64,000 bases of DNA from Linepithema humile (taxonomy: Eukaryota > Arthropoda > Insecta > Hymenoptera > Formicidae), in the NCBI RefSeq assembly GCF_040581485.1, contig NC_090135.1, positions 2,411,001 to 2,475,000 on the forward strand. Reading direction: 5' to 3'. Shown piece after piece: positions 1-10,267 of this stretch. Each line of letters opens with the position of its first letter. Positions within the stretch are counted from its first letter, which is position 1. The translations under genes were made by a program, and so were the position numbers. Below the pieces are notes generated by a model. That model was given only the letters and a program-made list of their open reading frames with translations. It was not told the origin of the DNA and searched no databases.

Positions 1-481
1 TATTTTTCTACGGAATACCATTTTTTTCAATATCATTTTCGAATTTTTTGGGCTAATTGAGAAAATTGTATTCTAAAAGCTTATAAAATCAGAAGATGGA
101 GTTCATGATTAACATATGTATCATAAATACGTGTCATAATAAAATAAAGAATATGCATGTAAAACTTATGTATGAAGAAAAGAAGATCCAGTAATGATTT
201 TCGCGTACTTAATCAAATGTAGACTTTGATCAACATTCCTCATTTTTTTATACATATTTCACGATAGAACGTGTATTACAAAAGACATCTCACAAAGAAT
301 TCATGCGAAATTAATTGACATAATTATAAGGTACATTATTACGCACCAAACTTATTGTTAGTTTGGTGTAAATGCAAAAATGCATTTGTATAGTTGCACA
401 CTTCGCAAATATATGTTCTAACAAATCAATAACAAAAAATTTGAGGATGGCATTAAAAAATTTTTTATTATCTATTATTGG
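1..481. other. AT-rich sequence without recognised gene
   Basis: No ORF with protein-like composition, no terminal repeats and no RNA gene are visible. The sequence is plain AT-rich intergenic or decayed element DNA. Confidence 0.5.
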
Positions 482-604
482 TTATCCACTATACGCTGAC
501 ACAAAATATTATATTAAATATATTATACTTTTACTAAATATATTATCCACTATACGCTGACACAAAATATTATATTAAATATATTATTTATACTTTTACT
601 AAAT
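482..604. repeat. Tandem duplication, 61-bp period
   Basis: A unit beginning TTATCCACTATACGCTGAC at 482 recurs at 543, giving two copies with a 61-bp period. The second copy has a few extra AT bases. No coding potential. Confidence 0.8.
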
Positions 605-693
605 ATATTATATTATACTTTGTGTGTGTAAAAGTTATGTCGTGACAGCTCCGTATATGCACATATGCGGGCGCAAAGATCCGAATATCGATG

Positions 694-1376
694 TTAAAAA
701 TGGAAGTGAATGTGGCCGCGAGTTCGCCCGCGACTTCCACCGCGACCTCCTCCTCGACGACCGCGACCTCCTCCTCTTCCTCTGTTCCATCGTGGTGCTG
801 TAATAGAACAAAACAAATTTAATAATTTATTTTCGAGGATTAATAAAAAAATATATATAAAATAAAATTAAAATAACTTACGTAGCACTGGTATGTACTC
901 CTGTCCCCCCAGGGATGCAGGGGGGTGCTGCCACTGCTGCCACTGCTGCCATTGTTGTTGCTGTTGCTGCTGTTGCTGCTGTTGCTGCTGTTGCTGCCAA
1001 TTTTTTATCTCTAAAAAAAATTGAAATATTAAATTTATACTTATTTTAAGAGCGGATATAATTTTTACCTTTTATAATATGTGGCGGAAGATATGAAAAA
1101 TTTTTACTTATTTTAAGAGCGGATATAATTTTTACCTTTTATAATATGTGGCGGAAGATATGAATATGATGATGATGCTGGTGGCGGCGGCGGCTGCGAC
1201 TGTGCCTGCAACGCTGACAGCAGTGGCCCCGGTGGCAATGATGACGGCGGTGGTCCCGGTGGCAATGATGACGGCGGTGGTCCCGGTGGCAACGATGACG
1301 GCGGTGGTCCCGGTGGCAAGGATGACGGCGGTGGTCCCGGTGGCAAAGATGACGGTGGCAAAGAAAACTCGTAAAG
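694..1376 (-). pseudogene. 3' exons of a Pro-rich / poly-Gln / RGG protein gene
   Basis: Three minus-strand exons join with consensus splice sites in a continuous frame. Exon A (about 1376-1136) encodes five copies of a 9-residue unit of the type SLPPGPPPS, then ends at a donor AAAAG|GTAAAA. Exon B (1010-882) follows acceptor TTTTTTTTAG and encodes about 17 glutamines, three WQQ units and a short tail, ending at CTAC|GTAAGT. Exon C (797-694) follows TCTATTACAG and encodes RGRGGGRGRRGGGRGG-type residues, then TAA. This composition suggests an RNA-binding low-complexity protein, but I cannot name it. The 5' part is missing: at about 1370 the sequence changes to Helitron coding DNA on the other strand. 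It could be a host gene cut by the Helitron or a fragment captured by it. Confidence 0.6.
1039..1172. repeat. 67-bp tandem duplication spanning a splice donor
   Basis: The block starting ACTTATTTTAAGAGCGG at 1039 repeats at 1106. Each copy carries the end of exon A of the RGG gene plus its splice donor, so the minus-strand transcript has two equivalent donors (exon ends at 1136 or 1069). Confidence 0.8.
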
Positions 1377-1711
1377 AGATTGAAGTACTTGATGATCAAT
1401 CGACAGACATATTTTGTGAATCTTTGATAGATAACCACTATCCACAGAGACCAAAAGAATTAGAATGTATGTCTCTTTATGAGTTTGCAAAATGGTATGA
1501 TATTACAAAAATCAAACCACAAAATAAGTTTGTTGAATTCTATAAATTTAAAAATGGATATCTTAGACGATGACAGCGTGGATATCTTATTAATCATTAT
1601 AGATATAATGTTAATACACAACCGGAAAAGTATTTCTTTGCGTTATTACTTCTGTTCGAACCGTGGAGAGAATTAGAAGAGCTTAGAAATGGATGTGATA
1701 CTTATACAGAA

Positions 1712-2314
1712 TGTTGTGCCCTTGGTGATAGGGCACGGGTTCGGGATCTGCCGAGGAGTTAGGCCGGGAATCCGGGAATAATCCTTTGACGTTTTTTTTC
1801 AATAAAAAACAGTCTCCCATATATTTATTGGTTTCTTGTTCTATTACAAATTCCCTTACTTTTAAGTAGTCTAAGTTCCGTCTGGAATCCTTGTCTTAGT
1901 GTGGTATCGCGGAGCCCCAAGTTATTCTTATTCGCTTTTAGCGAATTGTTATAATTCGCGTTCTTCTAGATTTGTGGTCCCAACGGACATACGTCCGTTT
2001 CTTGTGACTGATAGTTTTAGACCCGCCGTCGTGATCTCGCGAGGGCGATTTTATATACGTGAAACTGCACTTGATTGCAGTTTTAACGATCTAACTTGCT
2101 GACGAAATTCGATCGTTCGTCAGCATTGTCGTGTAAAAAGTGAATTAGGTTTTAATTTTCGCTGCGCGATTTATCCGGTGTCTCGCATGAGCCGGAAACT
2201 GAATATTAGATATCTTAATTTGATACGTAATATATAGACATCTTCTTATATTTTATTAATATATATATATATTTTATTATTAATAATTGGTTGTGGTTCT
2301 TTGGACCCACAACA
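1712..2314 (+). mobile_element. Solo LTR (603 bp) with 4-bp duplication AGAA
   Basis: It begins TGTTGTGCCC and ends CCCACAACA, the TG...CA pattern of an LTR with short inverted ends. AGAA flanks it at 1708-1711 and 2315-2318. It sits inside the Helitron coding sequence between the codons for TYTE and SFHK, and excision with one AGAA rejoins the frame. No internal retroviral genes are present, so this is a recombined solo LTR. A diverged fragment of the same LTR end lies on the minus strand at about 50621-50760. The family is not identifiable beyond the 4-bp target size. Confidence 0.88.
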
Positions 2315-2869
2315 AGAATCATTTCACAAGGTAAAACTACATTTAACAGAAGCATTACAATATCACAAAAAATTAGAAGAATTGCAAAAAGCATTTGAAA
2401 ATGCTAAAGAGTTAGTGCAGCAACATTTAGATGAAGTACAAAAACATGAGTCACAAGATGATCCTGACAATCCAATAGGTGTTCAAAATATAGAAGCTGG
2501 TGAAGCGATGCAAGATTTTAAGGATCTCGGTGATAAAAATATTAAAGATATTAATGTATCAGAAATGATTGCAAAATTAAATATAGATCAAAAAAGAGTA
2601 TTCGATAGAGTTATTACTATTATAGGGTCAGATAAATCAATATTGCGATTTTATGTTAGTGGCGAAGGTGGTACTGGAAAAAGTTATTTAATTAAAACTG
2701 TTAAGTGCTGGATAAAACAAAATCTCAAAAAAGATACTGCTGTAGCAGCACCTACTGGCATAGCAGCGTTTAATATAGACGGTTTGACAGTTCATAGATT
2801 GCTTCAATTACCTGTTGAACATGGTAATACTCCTAAATATAAACGATTGTCTGATCATGTGTTAAAACT

Positions 2870-3738
2870 TGTGACGATGCGCCTATCACTCATCGTCCCT
2901 ACCGACCGACCAAAACACAGGCGCGACCAGTATCGACGACAATGTATCTCCCCAGCGTGAGGACCGCTCCCACCGTTATCACTCGAGAGTGGGAGACCCG
3001 AGCCGAGTATATAAGCCAGCTCGGGACAGGCGCCGACACTTCGAGTGTCGGCGCCTGTCCCGATCCGGTATCCGACCAGACCACATCTCTGGGTGCTCCC
3101 GAGATATACCTGCTCCGACTTCCGCGACCGTCAACAGAGCCGGGTGCGCCCGCTCTGCTACCTGGGTTCTCCCGGTACTTGGCAGTTCGGCGATCGCCGC
3201 CGACCGAGGCGGGTTCTCCCTCTCTTTTACCAGGGTGCTCCCGGTATTCGGCGTTCCGGCGATCGCTGCCGACCGAGACGAGCTCGTCCTCTCGTTTACC
3301 AGGGTGCTCCCGGTAAACGACCCCTCCGATTCCGCCGCCGACAGGGCCGGGTTCTCCCGCTCTGCTGCCAGGGTTGCTCCCGGCATTCGGTCTCTCCGAT
3401 TTCCCCACCGACAGGGCCGAGTTCTCCCGCCCTGAAGCCAGGGTTCTCCCGGCGCGCGGCGCGCTAGGCCGTCCTAACGGAGACGGGTGCTCCCTCTTCT
3501 GAGACCAGGGTTCTCCCGGCACGCGGTTGTATTATATAAAGTGTAGTTATCGTTAGTTTAGTGATCGCCGTAGACGTAAGAGAGATCGTCCACGCAGAAG
3601 CGCGCATTGTATTCCTCAGACAACTGAATAAACGAAGCTTTAATATATCTCACGGAGTGATTGATCAGCTTCCCTCCTTCTCTCGAATCCTGACTCCGGC
3701 GAGCAGATCCGCGGCGTCGAGAAAAGCGAACCGTTACA
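2870..3738 (+). mobile_element. Solo LTR (869 bp, GC-rich) with 4-bp duplication AACT
   Basis: It begins TGTGACGATG and ends CCGTTACA, with AACT at 2866-2869 and 3739-3742. It interrupts the helicase between motif Ia and II in frame. GC content is far above the surroundings. Inside are TATA-like boxes (GTATATAAG near 3007; TTATATAAAG near 3533) and a degenerate tandem series of about 60 bp built on the phrase GGGTGCTCCCGG or GGTTCTCCCGG at 3090-3520. Long ORFs on both strands in this block are by-products of the GC-rich repeat. Confidence 0.88.
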
Positions 3739-4632
3739 AACTTTTACGAGCGGAACTTAAAGATGTTATTCTTTTTATAATCGATGAAGTATCAATGATA
3801 TCTAATTTGACTTTAATGTACATACATCTTCGATTGTCTGAAATATTTGATTCAAGTGATTGTGATGATGGCTGGTTTGGTAAAAGGCATATTCTTTTGT
3901 TTGGAGATTTGCTTCAATTGCCTCCTGTACATGAAGATTCTGTCTTTAAAGATTTGTCAAATGAAAAAGTTAACAAATATATCGGTTGCCTACAGACTGT
4001 AAATTTGTAGACTACATTATTTGATTACGATGAGTTGACAATTAATATGCGCCAGCAAGAAGATGAGTCTTATCGTGAATTATTGTCAAGAATTCGTATT
4101 GGTTTATTAACAAAATCTGATTATGAAATTTTGGAAAATAGGAAAATATCTTTTACAGAAGATTCCTTCGAATCTAGATTAAATAAATTATGTAATTTTA
4201 TTAACAATTTGCCATCAGATACCGTTTGTTTATTGCCCACTTGTCACACGTGTGACGTTTTGAATGCTGCAATGTTAAGTCGTATTGCTTCGAAAGAAAT
4301 ATTATTAATTGCTGAAGATACAATCGAATGTATTCCATATATAAAAAAGAAAATATTAAAAGTGTTGGAAAATAATGATGATGATAATTCTAAAACAGCT
4401 GGGCTTTCGAAACAAATTGTTATAAAAATTGGGGCAAAAGTCATGATAAGGCGTAATATTGATGCTAGTTTGGGTCTTGTTAATGGTACAATTGCTAGTC
4501 ATTTCAGTTGTACAAGATATTTTTAACGGTTATATAGAAAAAATTAAGCTTTTTTTGCCATCAGGTTTAGAATATTTAATTGAAAGAGTAAATGTCAAAT
4601 TTGCGGTGATGGAGAAAGCATATGTTATTTGA

Positions 4633-5808
4633 AAACAATTTCCATTGTGTCTAAGTTACGGAATTACTGTTCATAAAAGCCAAGGCCTGAGTTTGCAGAA
4701 TGCTATTATGGACATAGGTAATTCTGTATTTAGTCACGGCCAAGTTTATGTTGCATTGTCACGAGTAACATCTTCAGATGGATTGCATTTGATCAATTTT
4801 GACCCTTTATCTATAGAAGCTAGTGAAGAAGCTATTGTTGAATATAATCGATTAAAACAAATACACAAATCCAAAACAGATATAATTTCTGTTTCAAAAA
4901 AAAAGTATCGTAAAATAAAAGATATTTTATGGGTACAACCCAAAATAATTAGTTCTGTTCTAGAATCACATAAAAAAGTTCGAAAAAATATTATTTGGGT
5001 CACGCATGGTTTTCAAAATATAGATAGGGGTTCGTGTTATGCAAATGCAGTATTGCAATGCTTTTTACATTTAAATGTTATTAGAAAACTAATATTTGAG
5101 TATGATAAATTAAGTATTTTAGGTATTTTAATAAATCAATATGAAAACAAACTGCCTAACTTGAATACATATGTAATACGACAAAGTTTAGGAGAATTTC
5201 TCTCCAAAAATGTTAAACGAGATACATGTGAATTTCTTATAGCTCTTTGCACGAAATACGATTATATAAAAAATTTAGTTGAGCATCAAGTCACTTCCAT
5301 TAAACGATGTAAAAATTGTCATAATACGACGACTATTGTTAATAAAAATATCCTTCTTTCAATTCCTGTTAATAAACGAAAGAGAAAAAGTTTTGATCTT
5401 AATAAATTATTAAATGTAACATTTTCTTATTGGTGTCAATTACACAACGAATCGTGTGAAAATTGTACAGGAAATGACATATTATGTAAAAGTGAATTAA
5501 TATTAACCGGAGATATAATTGTCATGCATTTAATAGCAATTCAAGACGGTATATCAACAAAAACAGATAAGTTTACTTTACGTGCTATCCCAACAACTAA
5601 AATAAATATTGCTGGACAATTCTACAAAGTTATGAGTGCTATATTCCATCATGGATCATGTATCGAAAATGGTCATTACACAAGTATATGTAGAGAAGAA
5701 ATGTCTAATACTTGGATTGAAGCTGACGATGCGCAAATTAGAAAAAGACAATGGCCTAGAGGCGCTAAAGATATCTGTATCATTTTCTTACAGAAAATTG
5801 ATAAGTAA
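4633..5808 (+). CDS. Helicase motifs V-VI fused to ubiquitin-specific-protease-like domain
   Basis: Open stretch of about 387 residues from the first Met at 4645. Residues 1-75 are the end of the PIF1 helicase (motif V SYGITVHKSQG, motif VI YVALSRV). Residues 120-385 look like a USP-family cysteine protease. A Cys box (FQNIDRGSCYANAVLQCF) puts the presumed nucleophile at C131. Two CxxC pairs (C222/C225, C271/C274) resemble the zinc finger region, and a His box (GHYTS) has H344 followed by acidic residues D361/D362. Helitrons of several lineages carry accessory cysteine proteases of the OTU type; a USP fold here is my reading of motifs. It is the C-terminal part of the broken Helitron protein, but this portion itself is uninterrupted. 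Confidence 0.75.
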   Translation, partial: KQFPLCLSYGITVHKSQGLSLQNAIMDIGNSVFSHGQVYVALSRVTSSDGLHLINFDPLSIEASEEAIVEYNRLKQIHKSKTDIISVSKKKYRKIKDILWVQPKIISSVLESHKKVRKNIIWVTHGFQNIDRGSCYANAVLQCFLHLNVIRKLIFEYDKLSILGILINQYENKLPNLNTYVIRQSLGEFLSKNVKRDTCEFLIALCTKYDYIKNLVEHQVTSIKRCKNCHNTTTIVNKNILLSIPVNKRKRKSFDLNKLLNVTFSYWCQLHNESCENCTGNDILCKSELILTGDIIVMHLIAIQDGISTKTDKFTLRAIPTTKINIAGQFYKVMSAIFHHGSCIENGHYTSICREEMSNTWIEADDAQIRKRQWPRGAKDICIIFLQKIDK

Positions 5809-6161
5809 TTGGTGGTATTATTTGATCATATCTTTTGATAATAAATGGTAAAAAGAATTGTCATATATAATCAAATATTTTATTAAAATATGTTCACTGA
5901 TGACGAAAATCTTTATGGATAATCAAATATATGTAAAAAAAAAGAAAATAAAGAAAGTTAAGCCAATGACGCTTAAATTAGACAAATACAATGGCCTAGA
6001 AACGATTTGTTTGATATTTACATAATTATATATAACTTTGTATTATTGCAACATTAATCAAAGAGGACCGTTTTATATGACGGGGGTGGTGGTGGGACTC
6101 TTTAGCAAAATCTAATTAATTATTTCACAATTGTTATTTCACTCTGAAATATCAATATAAA
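5809..6161. other. Helitron 3' flank, no gene seen
   Basis: AT-rich sequence after the helicase stop. A G-rich patch at 6080-6100 is the only feature. I could not identify a convincing Helitron 3' hairpin with a CTRR end. Confidence 0.4.
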
Positions 6162-6317
6162 GGCCGGTATTCATAGTCCGTTCTTATATTTAAGATTGTC
6201 TTAAGTATTGTCTTAAAATGCTACGAACCAATCAAAAAGCCATATTAGTATCTTAAGACGACGATGACGACGACTTAAGACGATCTTAAATACAAGAAAT
6301 GACTATGAATACCGGCC
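6162..6317. mobile_element. MITE with about 45-bp terminal inverted repeats
   Basis: The left end GGCCGGTATTCATAGTC is mirrored by GACTATGAATACCGGCC at the right end, and complementarity continues for about 45 bp with a few mismatches. The 156-bp unit has no ORF. It is flanked on both sides by AAA, which may be a 3-bp target copy. The superfamily is unresolved. Confidence 0.8.
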
Positions 6318-6408
6318 AAAGTTTATATATTTAGTAATATTTTTACTGAAAAAAAGAAATGATATCCATCAATCAACAAATTACCTTTTTAAAAAAAGGT
6401 AAAAAAAA

Positions 6409-7400
6409 GGCGCCAAGTACACGCAAACCTTCCAAAAAAAAGTTGTTGTATACACGCAAACCTTCCAAAAAAAGTTGTTGTATATATAATCACGCAAACC
6501 TTACAAAAAAGTTGTATATTTTATATCAACAAATTACCTTTTTAAAAAAAGGTAAAGAAAAGGCGCCAAGTACACGCAAATCTTTCAAAAAAAAGTTTTG
6601 TATACACGCAAACCTCCCAAAAAAAAAGTTGTTGTATATATATATATATATAAATCTTCCAAAAAAAAGTTGTATACACGCAAACCTCCCAAAAAAAGTT
6701 GTTGTATATATATATCTTCCAAAAAAAAATTGTTGTATACACGCAAACCTCCCAAAAAAAGTTGTTGTATACACGCAAACCTCCCAAAAAAAGTTGTTGT
6801 ATATACGCAAATCTCCCAAAAAAAGTTGTTGTGTATATATATATATATATATATAAACACGTAAACCTCACAAAAAACTTGTTGTGTATTTTACCTTACA
6901 AAAAGTTGTTGTATATTTTAAAATCAAGAAATTACCTTTTTAAAAAAAGGTAAAGAAAAGGCGCCAAGTGCACGCAAATCTTCCAAAAAAAAGTTGTTAT
7001 ATACACGCAAATCTTCCAAAAAAAGTTATTGTATACCAAAAAAAAGTTGTTGTATACACGCAAACCTCCCAAAAAAAGTTGTTGTATATATAAACCAAAA
7101 AAAAGTTGTATACACGCAAACCTTCCAAAAAAAGTTATTGTATACCAAAAAAAAGTTGTATACACGCAAACCTCTCAAAAAAAGTTGTATATATAAATCT
7201 TCCAAAAATAAATGTCGTATATATTAACAAACCTTCCAAAAAAAAGTTGTTTATATAAACACGCAAATCTTCCAAAAAAAGTTGTTGCATATATAAACCT
7301 TTCAAAAAAAGCTGTCGTATATATTAACCTTCCAAAAAATTTATCTTTTACAAAAAAATGTATATATTAACAAATAACAAACCTTTCAAAAAAAGTTGTT
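6409..7400. repeat. 32-bp minisatellite
   Basis: Units such as ACACGCAAACCTCCCAAAA followed by AAAGTTGTTGTAT recur at 32-bp spacing (for example 6739 and 6771). Variants carry TCTTCC or CTTCC and TATA runs of variable length. The phrase AGGCGCCAAGT marks higher-order repeats at about 6408, 6560 and 6958. Related units occur at 38930-39180. Confidence 0.85.
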
Positions 7401-8122
7401 GTATATATAACCAAATAAAAATTTGCTATATATTCTGCCTATAAAAGAGGTGATATCAGAAAATGACGCCAAGTTTAAATAAAAAACCTTTAAAAAAAAG
7501 TTGTATGTATATATTTAAAAAAAAGTTGTATATACCAAATAAAAATTCGCTATATATTCTGCCTATAAAAGAGGTGATATCAGAAAATGACGCCAAATTT
7601 AAATAAAAAACCTTTCAAAAAAACTTGTATGTATATATATTACGAAAAAGGATTATATTTATTGCGCTTATTGCGTTTACAGCTTTTTAACCAATAAGCA
7701 TCGATAAGATTGTATTTAGTTATTTTTGCATCTTTATCTAGTTATTTATTTAAAAATTATATTCATATCTACAATTAGTTAATTTTTTTTCAAGTATACA
7801 TTTTAAAATAATTGCATCTGTATCTAGTTACTTTTGCTTCTATATCTAATTATTTAAATTTAAAAATGATATTTGTGTTTATATCTATCTAGTTAATTTT
7901 TCTTAAGTATACTTTTTAAAATAATTGCATCTGTATCTAGTTATTTTTTTTATATCTGTATCTAGTTAAATAAAATAATTTTTTAAATAAAAGTATTTAA
8001 TTCAAAAATAAAAAAATTTTTCAAATTTAATCAAAATAAAAAAATATTATAAAATTTCGCAAAAAACTTGGCGCTGCTGTACTGGACTATTAACTTACAT
8101 AAGATTCGCATCGCAATACTTT

Positions 8123-8265
8123 GGGCTTGTTTGTTTTAGCTACACTGGGGCTGTTCTGGGTCTGCTCTACACAGGAAAATACAGGACAGATAAATAGTTT
8201 GTCCTGTATTATCTTGTTTAGAGCAGACCCAGAGCTACCCCAGTGCAGCTAAAACGAACAAGCCC
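8123..8265. mobile_element. Palindromic MITE in the fold-back loop
   Basis: Ends GGGCTTGTTTGTTTTAGC and GCTAAAACGAACAAGCCC; the inverted repeats run about 50 bp (GGGTCTGCTCTA mirrored by TAGAGCAGACCC). TTT precedes and follows it, a possible 3-bp target copy. No ORF. Confidence 0.8.
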
Positions 8266-8266
8266 T

Positions 8267-8368
8267 TTAACATGCTCCTAATCATTCCAACATACTTTAA
8301 TCTATAGTATATGTGACGTAATACTATAGTTTAGTTTGGAGTATTAGAGCGAGTAGGAGCATGTTAGA
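8267..8368. mobile_element. Palindromic element abutting the first MITE
   Basis: AACATGCTCCTAATCATTCC on the left is mirrored by GAGCGAGTAGGAGCATGTT on the right, with ATAGTAT/ATACTAT near the centre. About 100 bp, non-coding. Confidence 0.7.
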
Positions 8369-8389
8369 GCAAGCGATGCAAACAAATTT

Positions 8390-8533
8390 CGGCTCAAACA
8401 GACTAGAGCGACGAAGCGGCAAGTGGCGATGCTATAGTCAATCAACTTACAATTTTACCGTAAGAATACCGTAAGAACAAGAGTTTAATTGGCTATCGCG
8501 TCGCCGTTTGCCGCTCTGGTCAGTTTGAGTCAT
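8390..8533. mobile_element. Third palindromic element in the fold-back loop
   Basis: CTCAAACAGACTAGAGCG on the left pairs imperfectly with CGCTCTGGTCAGTTTGAG on the right. The inner AGCGGCAAGTGGCGATG pairs with CGTCGCCGTTTGCCGCT. About 140 bp, non-coding. Confidence 0.7.
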
Positions 8534-9784
8534 TATAACACTTAATCATGTAAATTGTAAAATTATTGCTCATTTTCATTCTCTATAATATTTTAAGATG
8601 TATTTAACATGTAGTTCAGTACAGCAGCGCCAAGTTTTTTGCGAAATTTTGTAATATTTTTTTATTTTGATTAAATTTGAAAAATTTTTTTATTTTTGAA
8701 TTAAATACTTTTATTTAAAAAATTATTTTATTTATTTAACTAGATACAGATATAAAAAAAATAACTAGATACAGATGCAATTATTTTAAAAAGTATACTT
8801 AAGAAAAATTAACTAGATAGATATAAACACAAATATCATCTTTAAATTTAAATAATTAGATATAGAAGCAAAAGTAACTAGATACAGATGCAATTATTTT
8901 AAAATGTATACTTGAAAAAAAATTAACTAATTGTAGATATGAATATAATTTTTAAATAAATAACTAGATAAAGATGCAAAAATAACTAAATACAATCTTA
9001 TCGATGCTTATTGGTTAAAAAGCTGTAAGCGCAATAAGCGCAATAAATATAATCGTTTTTCGTAATATATATACATACAAGTTTTTTTGAAAGGTTTTTT
9101 ATTTAAACTGGCGTCATTTTCTGATTTTCTGATATCACCTCTTTTATAGGCAGAATATATAGCAATATTTTATTTGGTATATACAACTTTTTTTAAAATA
9201 TATACATAGAAGTTTTTTTGAAAGGTTTTTTATTTAAATTTGGCGTCATTTTCTGATATCACCTCTTTTATAGGCAGAATATATAGCGAATTTTTATTTG
9301 GTATATACAACTTTTTTTAAAATATATACATACAAGTTTTTTTGAAAGGTTTTTTATTTAAACTTGGCGTCATTTTCTGATATCACCTCTTTTATAGGCA
9401 GAATATATAGCGAATTTTTATTTGGTATATACAACTTTTTTTAAAATATATACATACAACTTTTTTTTAAAGGTTTTTTATTTAAACTTGGCTTCATTTT
9501 CTGATATCACCTCTTTTATAGGCAGAATATATAGCAAATTTTTATTTGGTTATATATACAACAACTTTTTTTGAAAGGTTTGTTATTTGTTAATATATAT
9601 ACATTTTTTTGTGGAAGATAAATTTTTTGGAAGGTTAATATATACGACAGCTTTTTTTGAAAGTTTTTATATATACAACAACTTCTTTAGGTTATATATA
9701 CAACAACTTTTTTTGAAAGGTTTGTTATTTGTTAATATATACATTTTTTTGTGAAAGATAAATTTTTTGAAAGTCCCTATGTCG

Positions 9785-10050
9785 ACTACCAGTCAACTTG
9801 AAGTCGACTTTTAGTCAATTTTATGTCGGCTGTAATTATTACTGAATTTTCATTGAATATATTGACATCCCAGCTAAAACACAAAATGTTGAAGTTATCA
9901 AATTGTAAACTAATAAAAAAATAATTATTTTACTATTTGGTAACGTTTACATTGTGTTTTAGTTGAGATGCCAATATATTCAATAAAAATTCAGTAATAA
10001 TTACAACCGACGTAAAATTGACTAAAAGCTGACTTCAAGTTGACTATTAA
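9785..10050. repeat. Inverted repeat with GTCGAC-rich ends
   Basis: GAAGTCGACTTTTAGTCAAT...TGACATCCCAGCTAAAACAC is mirrored by GTGTTTTAGTTGAGATGCCA...ATTGACTAAAAGCTGACTTC. Arms of about 115 bp surround a short AT centre. Confidence 0.75.
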
Positions 10051-10258
10051 AATTGGCAATTAAAGTTGACTGACAGTCGGTAAGAAACAGTCGACTAAAA
10101 GTCGACTACACTGGTTGTCTAAAAGCCGGCAATTATCGGGACATTTGCCGACTATTAGTCGACTGTAAGCCGACAATTAGTCAAAACTTACAGTCGACTG
10201 TAAGCTTTTTTTGTCGGTTTATAGTCGACTAACAGTCGACTCGATGTTGCTTGGGGTA
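10051..10258. repeat. Cluster of AGTCGACT-type short repeats
   Basis: AGTCGACT, GCCGAC and GTCGAC variants occur roughly every 10-25 bp up to 10242. No ORF. It could be the subterminal region of the adjacent element; the function is unknown. Confidence 0.6.
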
Positions 10259-10267
10259 CAGCCGGGC

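Larger units (their letters stand above)
1371..5808 (+). pseudogene. Helitron Rep/helicase (PIF1-type) with C-terminal USP domain, broken
   Basis: This is the coding remnant of a Helitron, a rolling-circle transposon. Segment 1371-1711 matches the linker between Rep and helicase (MSLYEFAKWYD; EPWRELEELRNGCDTY). Segment 2315-2869 holds helicase motif I (GEGGTGKS) and Ia (APTGIAAF). Segment 3739 onward holds motif II (FIIDEVSM), III (LLFGDLLQLPPV), IV (NMRQQ), V (YGITVHKSQG) and VI (YVALSRVTS). The HUH Rep domain expected upstream is absent. Damage: TGA at 1571-1573, TAG at 4008-4010 (a Trp position in relatives, from memory), a one-base frame change near 4490-4500, TGA at 4630-4632, and two solo LTR insertions (1712-2314, 2870-3738). 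Removing each LTR with one target copy restores the frame exactly, so the insertions came after a functional gene. Confidence 0.88.
6350..9780. mobile_element. Fold-back-like element with satellite arms
   Basis: The left arm (6350-8085) and right arm (about 8614-9780) are inverted copies. The inner ends mirror each other (CTTGGCGCTGCTGTACTG at about 8069; CAGTACAGCAGCGCCAAG near 8617). The block with GGTGATATCAGAAAATGACG and the A/T-rich stretches between follow in opposite order. The left outer part consists of tandem units of about 32 bp (ACACGCAAACCTCCC plus A-run plus GTTGTTGTAT), and their complement forms the right outer part. Long inverted arms made of tandem subrepeats are the hallmark of fold-back (FB) transposons. 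The loop holds three small palindromes. ORFs in the arms are repeat artefacts. Confidence 0.65.

Noticed and set aside
1148..1370. ORF with VAAAAATV / MTAVVPVA repeats on the plus strand, or GGNDDGGGP in another frame
   Set aside because: The 27-bp repeat is open in several frames. The minus-strand frame joins spliced exons on both sides of consensus sites and is the better explanation.
2899..3522. Five overlapping ORFs of 120-207 codons on both strands
   Set aside because: They lie inside the GC-rich solo LTR and arise from its tandem repeats; frames do not resemble proteins.
6080..6105. G-rich patch as Helitron 3' end
   Set aside because: No hairpin followed by a CTRR end could be defined.
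6359..7230. Regularly spaced 32-bp repeats resembling a CRISPR array, and Lys/Tyr-rich ORFs
   Set aside because: Units are contiguous without unique spacers and the context is eukaryotic; ORFs are the satellite read in different frames.
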